NCBI GenBank assembly: GCA_017517385.1
Contig: JAFWZG010000025.1
Location: forward strand, 1-64,000
Direction: 5' to 3'
Length of the DNA stretch: 64,000 bases
DNA from: Akkermansia sp.
GTDB lineage: Bacteria; Verrucomicrobiota; Verrucomicrobiia; Verrucomicrobiales; Akkermansiaceae
Shown here: positions 17,775-24,996 of the stretch, piece after piece
Position numbering within the stretch: the first letter of the stretch is position 1
Layout: each line of letters starts with the position of its first letter
Program-made: the position numbers and the translations under genes
The notes under the pieces: model-generated
The model's database searches: none
Told to the model about the DNA's origin: nothing
Seen by the model: only the letters and a program-made list of their open reading frames with translations

Positions 17775-18533
17775 ATGGATCACCTCCACCTCAAGCGCAT
17801 TCTCATCAGGGGCACAGTTATTGGGGCCGCCCTGTTAGCAGCCGGCTGCTACCCACCCCCCGTGCAGTACCCCTACACCCCCACCATCACCACCCGGCGC
17901 AGCACCCTCAGTGAGAATCTTCTCGCCCTGCTCCCCGAGCAGCAGCGCAACCTTCCTACCGCACGAGCGGAGGCAGAATGGCTCGCAGATACCGCCTATA
18001 AGGCATCCGCCGCTATCTCGCGCGTGAATGACTCCAACTTCCCCGGCTGGGCCGGTAACGCCCTTGTAAACGCCCACATTCAGGACCGCGGCCTCTGCTG
18101 GCACTACCAGCATGATATGTACCGTGAGCTGCGCCGCCGCAAGCTCACCTACTTCCGCATCGGCTGCTGTGTGCGTGACCACAGAGAACTCACCGAGCAC
18201 AACTGCGTTTACATTGCCGCGGCCGATGGCGACTGGCCAAATGCTTGGGTGCTGGATGCATGGATGTGGAATGGCCGCCTGAAAGTAGACCATGCCGCCA
18301 CCCTTGATAAGGATGACTGGAAAGACCTCCCGGAAATATGCACCATGCTCAGCATCACATATACCGAGGAACACACGTACCCCATTGAACATTGGTTCAG
18401 TGTGCGTTGTGATGATGGGCGCTACCTCATTTCTTCCTCCAACAAGGCCAGAACATCTAATCAATACCGCCGTATGTACGAAAACATACAGCAGGGCAAT
18501 ACCGAGCACCCGAACAGCCCCACATCTTACTGA
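17775..18533 (+). CDS. Lipoprotein with candidate Cys-His-Asp triad, copy 1
   Basis: Function is not recognised. The start at ATG 17775 gives a lipoprotein signal ending LLAAGC; the frame is open further upstream into the glycosidase gene. With the next gene it shares RGLCWHYQHD, YRELRRRKLTYFR, EHNCVY and LDAW-NGRL. The order Cys (GLCWHY), His (EHNCVY), Asp (LDAW) is that of transglutaminase-like and papain-like cysteine enzymes, so a peptidase or transferase on the cell envelope is a reasonable guess. The pair sits downstream of the glycosidase. Confidence 0.7.
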   Translation: MDHLHLKRILIRGTVIGAALLAAGCYPPPVQYPYTPTITTRRSTLSENLLALLPEQQRNLPTARAEAEWLADTAYKASAAISRVNDSNFPGWAGNALVNAHIQDRGLCWHYQHDMYRELRRRKLTYFRIGCCVRDHRELTEHNCVYIAAADGDWPNAWVLDAWMWNGRLKVDHAATLDKDDWKDLPEICTMLSITYTEEHTYPIEHWFSVRCDDGRYLISSSNKARTSNQYRRMYENIQQGNTEHPNSPTSY

Positions 18534-18609
18534 CGCAACATGCGGGATAAACTGCCATACTTTCCGCTTGTAATCTCCCTAACTTTGTGACAGAATGCCG
18601 CCACTACAC

Positions 18610-19410
18610 ATGGCACGTATTCTCTCCTACAATTTAGAATCTCATATTACAGCAGCTCTCGCGACAATAAGCCTCGCCTTTGCTGCTGCCGTGATGCTGC
18701 CCTCCTGCCAGCGGGCACCCATGCCTGACTACGCTGAAACAGCCCCCGTGCTGCAGCAGCGTAGCCAACTGGCCGCCAACCTTCTCGCGCTGTTGCCAGC
18801 AGAGCAGCGCACCCTGCCCCAAGCCATCGCTGAAGCCGAATGGCTCGCAGATACCTCATACAAAGCAGCTGTCAGCATCTCCCGTATCAACAATCCCCTC
18901 CTCTGGCCGGCGTGGATGAACAATCGCCTCGTAAACGCACCCGGCAACATCCGTGAGCGTGGGCTCTGCTGGCACTACCAACATGACCTTTACCGCGAAC
19001 TCCGCCGCAGAAAGCTTACGTACTTCCGCCTCGGTTGCAACGTACGCGACGCCGGAGAAGGCTCCGAGCACAACTGCGTCTACGTCTGTGCAGTCGGTTC
19101 CGCTTGGCCCGTTGCCGTCACACTGGATGCCTGGCGCCGCAATGGCAGACTCTCCACCTACACCCAAAAAGATTTGGAGGGTGAAAACTGGGAGGATCGC
19201 TCCACCACTACAGACCTCCTGAATTGGATTTACCCGGTAGGCCATACCTACCCGGTAGAACACTGGGCCCTCGTTAAGAGTGGCAAGAAATGGAATGATT
19301 ACGTTCCAAGCTGGACAGACTCCGGCCGCAATACTCGCCAAGGCCGTATCATGTACAATAACATGTATACAGGCCTTCAGCAGCGTGGCGGCAAGCCCAC
19401 GGACTATTGA
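18610..19410 (+). CDS. Lipoprotein with candidate Cys-His-Asp triad, copy 2
   Basis: Tandem paralogue of the preceding gene, with the same block LLALLP-EQR-LP-A-AEAEWLADT-YKA followed by the Cys, His and Asp motifs. The signal peptide ends in VMLPSC. Two ATGs are possible, 18595 and 18610; TTGTAA (18568) and CAGAAT (18591) 17 bp apart would overlap the first, so 18610 is preferred. The C-terminus differs from copy 1. The two copies share the domain but have diverged in signal peptide and tail, so the duplication is old and both have been kept. Confidence 0.7.
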   Translation: MARILSYNLESHITAALATISLAFAAAVMLPSCQRAPMPDYAETAPVLQQRSQLAANLLALLPAEQRTLPQAIAEAEWLADTSYKAAVSISRINNPLLWPAWMNNRLVNAPGNIRERGLCWHYQHDLYRELRRRKLTYFRLGCNVRDAGEGSEHNCVYVCAVGSAWPVAVTLDAWRRNGRLSTYTQKDLEGENWEDRSTTTDLLNWIYPVGHTYPVEHWALVKSGKKWNDYVPSWTDSGRNTRQGRIMYNNMYTGLQQRGGKPTDY

Positions 19411-19460
19411 CCGTAGGAAAAACTCATTTGACTTATCCCCCAAAGCAGCAGCCCTGATAA

Positions 19461-20099
19461 TCAGGGCTGTAAGCGTTCTATGCTCCAAGAGCCATCCTCC
19501 TGCAGAGTGTACATGAAGCGGTCATGCACACGGCCCGGGCCACCTTGCCAGAACTCCATATGATGAGGCACAATGCGATACCCGCCCCAGAAATCCGGCA
19601 GCGGCACCTGCCCCTCCGAGAATTTACGCTTGAGCTCCTGAAGTTTCATCATGAGAAGCTTGCGAGTGGATATCACTTGGCTCTGGTGTGACACCCAAGC
19701 CCCCAACTGACTCTCTCGCGGGCGGGAAAGAAAGTACTTAAGCGTCTCCGCGCGGGAAATTTTCTCAGCGCGACCATACACAATAATCTGGCGCTCCAAC
19801 GTCACCCACGGCAACAACATGCAGATTTCCGGATTGCTATCCAACTCATGAGCCTTGCGGCTGGTGTAGTTTGTAAAGAAAACATAACCACGGTCATCAT
19901 AATACTTAAGAAGCACCGTACGCAGCGAAGGGCGCCCATCCGGCGTGGATGTGGCGATACTGACGGCATTCGGCTCAGGCACTTCAGCCTCCAAAGCCTG
20001 CTTAAACCATACATCGAACTGCTTGAAGGGCGAATCCGCCAAATCCTCACGATGCAGGGTATCCTTCAGGTACTCCTCACGAAACGCTGATAAATCCAT
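19461..20099 (-). CDS. pdxH: Pyridoxamine 5'-phosphate oxidase
   Basis: FMN enzyme that oxidises PNP/PMP to pyridoxal 5'-phosphate in the cytoplasm. The 212-residue protein has the full family pattern: FKQFDVWFKQAL, PNAVSIATSTPDGRPSLRTV, VFFTNYTSRKAHEL, SRPRESQLGAWVSHQSQVI and the C-terminal FWQGGPGRVHDRF and RLQP. The start codon lies 7 nt after the -10 of a TTGCCA-17-TATAGT promoter, so a leaderless transcript is predicted and no Shine-Dalgarno is needed. It requires molecular oxygen in known homologues, which is notable in a likely anaerobe or microaerobe. Confidence 0.96.
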   Translation of the reverse strand: MDLSAFREEYLKDTLHREDLADSPFKQFDVWFKQALEAEVPEPNAVSIATSTPDGRPSLRTVLLKYYDDRGYVFFTNYTSRKAHELDSNPEICMLLPWVTLERQIIVYGRAEKISRAETLKYFLSRPRESQLGAWVSHQSQVISTRKLLMMKLQELKRKFSEGQVPLPDFWGGYRIVPHHMEFWQGGPGRVHDRFMYTLQEDGSWSIERLQP

Positions 20100-20105
20100 G
20101 AGCTC

Positions 20106-20134
20106 ACTATAGCACCTGCCCTTGCCCGTGGCAA
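20106..20134 (-). promoter_or_regulatory. Promoter of pdxH (leaderless)
   Basis: Minus strand TTGCCA (20129-20134), 17 bp, TATAGT (20106-20111), then six bases and the ATG at 20099. Confidence 0.72.
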
Positions 20135-20205
20135 GCCAATTCTCGCCCCATAAACGCTTTCCTACGGCAATTTAGAACGATAGACCGCCACCCCGTACTA
20201 ATCGA

Positions 20206-20353
20206 GTTTCTGTTCGTACAGTCGGGATTTCCCCTCGAACTTCCTTTCCCACGGTTTGTTACCTCCCCGCAGTTATTCTTCAGGTCTGGGATTCCGCATC
20301 ATCACGGCTCCGCGCGGGCTTTCACCGCAGTGCGCATATCGCGTCGGTCGTAC
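20206..20353 (-). mobile_element. Group IIC intron remnant (copy 2, 5' end only)
   Basis: 148 bp nearly identical to the first part of copies 1 and 3, read on the minus strand from GTACGACC at 20353. Domain I is truncated and domains II-VI are absent. It abuts the terminator downstream of tRNA-Glu. Loss of the 3' end rather than the 5' end points to a later deletion and not to aborted reverse transcription. Confidence 0.82.
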
Positions 20354-20358
20354 CTAAA

Positions 20359-20388
20359 AAAGCTCCAAGGCTTTCACCTCGGAGCTTT
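20359..20388 (-). terminator. Rho-independent terminator after tRNA-Glu
   Basis: Stem AAAGCTCC (20359-20366) with GGAGCTTT (20381-20388), followed on the minus strand by Ts and TAG, then the intron remnant. Confidence 0.8.
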
Positions 20389-20394
20389 TCTTCA

Positions 20395-20466
20395 CATCCC
20401 CACGCGGATTCGAACCGCGGTTCTATGACTGAGAATCATATGTCCTAACCCCTAGACGATGGGGAC
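20395..20466 (-). tRNA. tRNA-Glu (CUC)
   Basis: Acceptor GTCCCCA pairs with TGGGGAT, anticodon stem TATGA/TCATA with loop TTCTCAG (anticodon CTC, reading GAG), T-arm CGCGGTTCGAATCCGCG. CCA is not encoded. It has its own promoter and terminator. Confidence 0.93.
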
Positions 20467-20498
20467 TTTTTGATGTAGTGTTGCGTAGCAACGAGGAA

Positions 20499-20526
20499 AT
20501 ACTACCACACTTCCCCGAATTGTCAA
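20499..20526 (-). promoter_or_regulatory. Promoter of tRNA-Glu
   Basis: Minus strand TTGACA (20521-20526), 16 bp, TAGTAT (20499-20504), about 33 bp upstream of the tRNA 5' end. Confidence 0.65.
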
Positions 20527-20596
20527 GAGAAAATCATAAAAAAAATTAAAAAAAGCAAAAAATGGAGAAAAATGGGCGCGAAGCCATGATTGCGGT

Positions 20597-20625
20597 TTGC
20601 AGAGCGAGAGTATATATGCTAGAAT
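20597..20625 (+). promoter_or_regulatory. Promoter of the secreted unknown gene (leaderless)
   Basis: TTGCAG (20597), 17 bp, TAGAAT (20620-20625), then seven bases and ATG at 20633. This excludes the upstream in-frame codons at 20597 and 20624. Confidence 0.6.
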
Positions 20626-20632
20626 GGCAGGC

Positions 20633-22138
20633 ATGTTAAGCAGATGGACACTATGTGCGAGCGCGATGCTGAGCCTCTCCTGGGCAGAACCACCGGCAGC
20701 CCCTGTAGTCCGCACCCCTGCACAGCCTGCCACCACAGCGGCCAGAAGTACAGCCAGCTTACTGGGCGAGGCGGATGACCACGTGGTGTCACAATCCCGC
20801 ATGTTCTCCGTAAGCGGCGGAGATTCTCTGCGCATGGGCGCTATTGCCACGAAGGCGGATGAAGTCCGCGGAGCAGTGTGCCGCCTGCTTGGTGTGGACA
20901 CCACATGGAAATACGGCATATCTATCCGCCTCATCGGCCGCTCTACCGACCCTGCGGAGCCGAACCCCATCCGCACGCGCATCCGTATCATCGGCAATGA
21001 ACCGAACTTCCAAATTCGCATCTTCCCCGGTGGTGGTATTGATGTGGATCGCCTCACGAATGCCATCATCACCATGACCCTCTTCGAGCGCGCGCTTGCT
21101 CCCGAGCGCATCGAAGCCTTACCGGAAAGAGTAAACATCCCCCAGTGGCTTATCACCGGCATTCAGCAAGCGGTACTCTGGCGCAGTGGGAAGGCGGATC
21201 GCCGCCTGTACCGCAGCCTCTTCGAACGAGCGCACGTTCTCACCCCGGAAGAAATCGTCTCAGCCGAAAACATACACCGGTTGGATGCCACCTCTCGGCA
21301 GGTTTATGAGGTATCCTGCGGTGTACTCATCATGTGCCTAGTGAATCAGGCCGGAGGCCCGGCGCAGCTGCGCGAGCTTATCTCAGAGTCAGCGCTGGCG
21401 GATGGCTCACCGCGTGAAATCATCACAGCGCACTTCCATGAGATGGGCATCAACGCGAACATGCTGAACCGCTGGTGGGCGCTGGAACTGGCTTCACTTT
21501 CCATTGCTTCGGCCACGGAATGCCTCACCCCCATGGAAACGGAAGAACAGCTGGCAGAGGCCCTGAATATATTGCTGTACGACCCAGAAACCCTAATCCC
21601 CCGCACCATCAGTGCGGATGATGCTTACACCCTCACCGCCCTGCCAGACTGGCGCACAAAGATACGCCCCTGCGTGGAGCGCCTCATGCAGCTGAACCTG
21701 CAAGCCTTCCCCGGTTACCGCCCCATCATTGAGGAATATTGCCATGCCTTTAATGAACTCATGCAAGGCAAAGGCCCTGATGAAGTGCAGAATATCCTCG
21801 GCCCGCTGCGCGAGCTGCGCTCGGCTTACATCACCACATCCCTGCGAGGGCGCGATTACTTGGACTGGTACGAGATTACCCACTTGGGCCAAGGCCGCCA
21901 CCGCGAAGGGTTCCAGGCCTACTTGGAAACCATGAAACTCCTCCGTGAAGAATCACCGGGGCCGGATACTCCCATTAGCCAGTATCTGCAAGACATCGAA
22001 GTGCTTTACAACCTCCCCTCCGGTAGCGAGTTCCCGGAAAACCTCCGCCGCCGTGTACAGGAAGCCAGACGAGCCGCACGCGAAGCCCGCCGCCTCGAAG
22101 AAGAAAACCGTAACTCCCAGCCCACTCAGCAGCCATGA
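20633..22138 (+). CDS. Secreted protein, possibly a degenerate peptidase MA-like fold
   Basis: Unknown function. A Sec signal peptide (MLSRWTLCASAMLSLSWA) precedes about 480 residues. The segment IPQWLITGIQQAVLWR resembles the P-WL-EG-A motif that follows the zinc-binding HExxH of peptidase MA/gluzincin enzymes, but the HExxH position reads TMTLFERAL, so catalysis is unlikely. A regular helix-rich C-terminal half ends in an Arg/Ala/Glu-rich coiled coil (RRRVQEARRAAREARRLEEE). The start at 20633 follows the promoter rule described for this window. The stop overlaps rnhB by 4 bp (ATGA), so the genes are translationally linked. Confidence 0.65.
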   Translation: MLSRWTLCASAMLSLSWAEPPAAPVVRTPAQPATTAARSTASLLGEADDHVVSQSRMFSVSGGDSLRMGAIATKADEVRGAVCRLLGVDTTWKYGISIRLIGRSTDPAEPNPIRTRIRIIGNEPNFQIRIFPGGGIDVDRLTNAIITMTLFERALAPERIEALPERVNIPQWLITGIQQAVLWRSGKADRRLYRSLFERAHVLTPEEIVSAENIHRLDATSRQVYEVSCGVLIMCLVNQAGGPAQLRELISESALADGSPREIITAHFHEMGINANMLNRWWALELASLSIASATECLTPMETEEQLAEALNILLYDPETLIPRTISADDAYTLTALPDWRTKIRPCVERLMQLNLQAFPGYRPIIEEYCHAFNELMQGKGPDEVQNILGPLRELRSAYITTSLRGRDYLDWYEITHLGQGRHREGFQAYLETMKLLREESPGPDTPISQYLQDIEVLYNLPSGSEFPENLRRRVQEARRAAREARRLEEENRNSQPTQQP

Positions 22139-22788
22139 GAACCAAACAGGTATTCACCCTCCCGGACGCCCCGGATATGAGCGCAGAGGCCACGGCTTAC
22201 GCAGAAGGACGAACGTGCGTGTGCGGCATAGATGAGGCAGGCCGGGGCCCTCTGGCCGGACCGGTAGTGGCTGCAGCAGTAGTACTTCCCATGGGCTATG
22301 AGCTTCCCGGGCTGAATGACTCCAAAAAACTCACAGCCAAGCGCCGCGAAGCCTTGTTTGAAGAACTCATGGCAGATGAGCGAGTCCTAAAGTGCATCTC
22401 CATGGCAAGTGTACAGGAAATAGATGAGCTGAATATCCTACGCGCCACTCATCTGGCTATGGCCCGCGCGGCCCAAGGGCTACCGCAGGCCGCGGATTTC
22501 TGCCTTATTGACGGACTGGCCGTGCCCAACTTCCCCCTGCCCTCCGCCAACCTTGTGAAAGGGGATGCCCGCTGCCTAAGCATAGCCGCTGCCAGTGTGC
22601 TGGCGAAGGTCACGCGAGACCGCTACATGATTCAACTCGGCGCCGAATACCCACAGTACGGCTTCGAACGCCATGCCGGTTACGGCACGAAAGCCCACCT
22701 TCAGGCCATCCGCGAATATGGAATTACTCCGCACCATCGCCGCTCGTTTGCACCTGTTGCACAAATGGAGCTGCCCTTGGGCCTCTGA
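22135..22788 (+). CDS. rnhB: Ribonuclease HII
   Basis: Removes ribonucleotides from DNA and RNA of RNA/DNA hybrids, cytoplasmic. N-terminal CGIDEAGRGPLAGPVVAAAV gives the catalytic Asp and Glu of the DEAGRG motif. Further conserved blocks are GLNDSKKLTAKRRE, LIDGLAVPNF, VKGDARCLSIAAASVLAKVTRDR and HAGYGTKAHL. Start overlaps the upstream stop (ATGA), and yraN overlaps its 3' end. Confidence 0.96.
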   Translation: MRTKQVFTLPDAPDMSAEATAYAEGRTCVCGIDEAGRGPLAGPVVAAAVVLPMGYELPGLNDSKKLTAKRREALFEELMADERVLKCISMASVQEIDELNILRATHLAMARAAQGLPQAADFCLIDGLAVPNFPLPSANLVKGDARCLSIAAASVLAKVTRDRYMIQLGAEYPQYGFERHAGYGTKAHLQAIREYGITPHHRRSFAPVAQMELPLGL

Positions 22789-23179
22789 TACTCCGCCGGG
22801 GCGCACCTACCTGGGCGCCTACGGTGAGTATGTAGCAGCCTCATACCTGCGCTCTCTGGGCTACAAGGTACTCATGCAGAATTTCCGTTATGGTGGCAGT
22901 GGCGAGATAGACATCATGTGCCGTGATGGGGACACCCTCGTAGGCTGCGAGGTAAAAAGCACCGCCTCCCCGGAAAGCGGCGCCCCCATGCGAGCCGTGG
23001 ATCGTGCCAAACGCCGCCTCCTGCGTCGCGGCATGGCCCGCTGGCTGCACCTACTCAAGCGCAATGACGTCCCCACACGTTTTGACATTATCGAAGTATG
23101 CCTTATCGGTGGGCAAAAGCCCACCATCCGCCACCATCAAGCAGCCTTCGGTATGCACGAAGGCACCCGCAAGTGGTAA
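22718..23179 (+). CDS. yraN: YraN/UPF0102 family endonuclease-like protein
   Basis: Small PD-(D/E)xK-fold protein of the UPF0102 family, often next to rnhB. Motifs are GAYGEYVAASYLRSLGYKVL, NFRYGGSGEIDIMCRDGD and GCEVKSTASPESG, with the E-D-ExK acidic/basic set of the nuclease fold intact. The role in bacteria is not settled (DNA uptake or recombination has been suggested). The start ATG 22718 overlaps rnhB by 71 bp in another frame; ATG 22673 is a longer option. Neither has a strong ribosome site. Confidence 0.9.
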   Translation: MELLRTIAARLHLLHKWSCPWASDTPPGRTYLGAYGEYVAASYLRSLGYKVLMQNFRYGGSGEIDIMCRDGDTLVGCEVKSTASPESGAPMRAVDRAKRRLLRRGMARWLHLLKRNDVPTRFDIIEVCLIGGQKPTIRHHQAAFGMHEGTRKW

Positions 23180-23242
23180 AGCACCCCCGAGCAGAGGCTG
23201 TGTCATACTATCAAGCGCGCCCGGCCACAGCATTCAGGTGGC

Positions 23243-23271
23243 TTGACTTAGCTTTGCTTATATGGTACAAC
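23243..23271 (+). promoter_or_regulatory. Promoter of the type III RM operon
   Basis: TTGACT (23243), 17 bp, TACAAC (23266-23271). Predicted leader is about 21 nt. Confidence 0.55.
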
Positions 23272-23298
23272 AGGTAGCCCGCACAGGGTAGCACGTCA

Positions 23299-24996
23299 AT
23301 GAATAACACGGCACTTTTCAGGGAATTGGAACATCGGCTGCAGCGTGAGCCCGGCTTCTGCACCAGTGAAGGCGTACTCATCCGCAATGCCATAGCCGAG
23401 GCCGCCATGGAGCTACGCCCTGAGCTGCTGCGCCTGCTGCTTGGGCATGAAGAGCTGCGCTCCTTCTTCTTTGCGGAGGTGGAAGGCGTCATGATATTTG
23501 ACAAAGTAAAGTTCCTGCGTTTCGTTTCCAACAAAAACTTCCTGCCGGACAGCTTCACGGCGTACCGGAACCGCATCGGCTTGGCAGACGGCACAGGAGA
23601 CATGCTCGCAGAGCGGCGCCAAGTGGTGCTCAGCTGGCCATACAAAGACTGCCTGCTGGAAGGCGGCCAGACCCGAGAAGAAGCCCGCAGGGAAGAAATC
23701 TTCTGGAATGAAACTCTCGCGCCGGATGAAATCAACCGCCTCACCGAGCCGAAAGCACTCAGCCACTTCCACCGAGTCACAGCAGAGGGAGAACAACCTG
23801 TCACCCACCTGAATGGAGAGGAGGACTACATCATCCTCGGCAATAATCTGCTGGCTCTCTACAGCCTCCGCAAGCGCTATGCCGGAAAAGTGCGAATGAT
23901 TTACATCGACCCTCCCTACAACACCGGCGGTGATAGCTTTAGCTATAATGATACCTTCAATCACAGCACATGGCTCACCTTCATGCGCAACCGCTTGGAA
24001 GTGGCGCGCGACCTCCTCACACCGGATGGCAGCATCTACGTGCAGCTGGACTGGAATGAAGCACACTATTGCAAGGTGCTCATGGATGAAATTTTCGGCC
24101 GCGACTGCTTCCGCAATGAAATCATCTGGTGCTACACCGGCCCCGGCTCCCCGGGCATGAAGCAACTGAACCGCAAACATGATACCATCCTCTGGTACTC
24201 CCGAAGCCCTTCCGAGTGGGTATTCAATGGAAATGATATCCGCCTAAAATCCGAGGTACACGCCGGCGGCTTCAAGGGAGAAATGAATGCCGATATGAGC
24301 AGCGGATATACAGAAAAAGGCAAGATTCCCGAGGACTGGTGGGAGCTCTTCCACACCCCCGAGGATTTGGCGGATGAACTTCGCCGCCTCAGCGAGGAGC
24401 AGAAAAACATCAACAGTGATGACTGGTTCAAGGCTGCCGTCGCCGCACGCATTCGCGTGGACGGCGTACAACGCACCGGTTACCTCACAGAAAAACCCTA
24501 CAAGCTCATGGAGCGCCTCATCCGCCAAGCCACAAAGGAAGGGGACCTCGTGCTGGACTTCTTTGCCGGCAGCGGAACCACCGGTTATGTAGCAGGTTAT
24601 CTGAAGCGCCGTTTCATCCTTGTGGAGCAGCTGGAAGACACCGTGGCTATCATGCACCGCCGCTTCAGGGATTCCTCTCCCGTGTACTGTGACCTCGCCG
24701 CGGCCAACAGCCGTTTTCTGGATGCCATCGGCGCCGCCGGCACGCCGAAAGAGCTAGCGGATATCCTCGTGCAGATGACCACCCATGGCCACCTGAACTG
24801 GAAGGCGGACGTGGACACACTGAACGCCACCGCAGCAGAGTTCTCAGCCCTGCCCCTCGAACAGCAGAAAGACATCCTGCGCGAATGCTTGGACAAGAAC
24901 ATGCTCTACGTACCCCTCAGCGAGCTCAACAGCAGCGAGTTCCCCCTCAGTGAGACAGACCGCCGCCTTAACCGCGACTTCTACGAGCAGAAATGA
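23299..24996 (+). CDS. Type III restriction-modification methyltransferase (Mod)
   Basis: SAM-dependent DNA adenine methyltransferase of the beta order: catalytic motif IV DPPYN (204-208) precedes the SAM-binding motif FAGSGTT (422-428). The region between them is the target recognition part and sets specificity, which cannot be read here. The N-terminal 170 residues are a dimerisation/recognition extension common in Mod subunits. Length (565) is normal. The stop overlaps the next start by 4 bp (ATGA), as expected for Mod-Res pairs. No simple-sequence tract is visible that would make it phase-variable. Confidence 0.93.
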   Translation: MNNTALFRELEHRLQREPGFCTSEGVLIRNAIAEAAMELRPELLRLLLGHEELRSFFFAEVEGVMIFDKVKFLRFVSNKNFLPDSFTAYRNRIGLADGTGDMLAERRQVVLSWPYKDCLLEGGQTREEARREEIFWNETLAPDEINRLTEPKALSHFHRVTAEGEQPVTHLNGEEDYIILGNNLLALYSLRKRYAGKVRMIYIDPPYNTGGDSFSYNDTFNHSTWLTFMRNRLEVARDLLTPDGSIYVQLDWNEAHYCKVLMDEIFGRDCFRNEIIWCYTGPGSPGMKQLNRKHDTILWYSRSPSEWVFNGNDIRLKSEVHAGGFKGEMNADMSSGYTEKGKIPEDWWELFHTPEDLADELRRLSEEQKNINSDDWFKAAVAARIRVDGVQRTGYLTEKPYKLMERLIRQATKEGDLVLDFFAGSGTTGYVAGYLKRRFILVEQLEDTVAIMHRRFRDSSPVYCDLAAANSRFLDAIGAAGTPKELADILVQMTTHGHLNWKADVDTLNATAAEFSALPLEQQKDILRECLDKNMLYVPLSELNSSEFPLSETDRRLNRDFYEQK

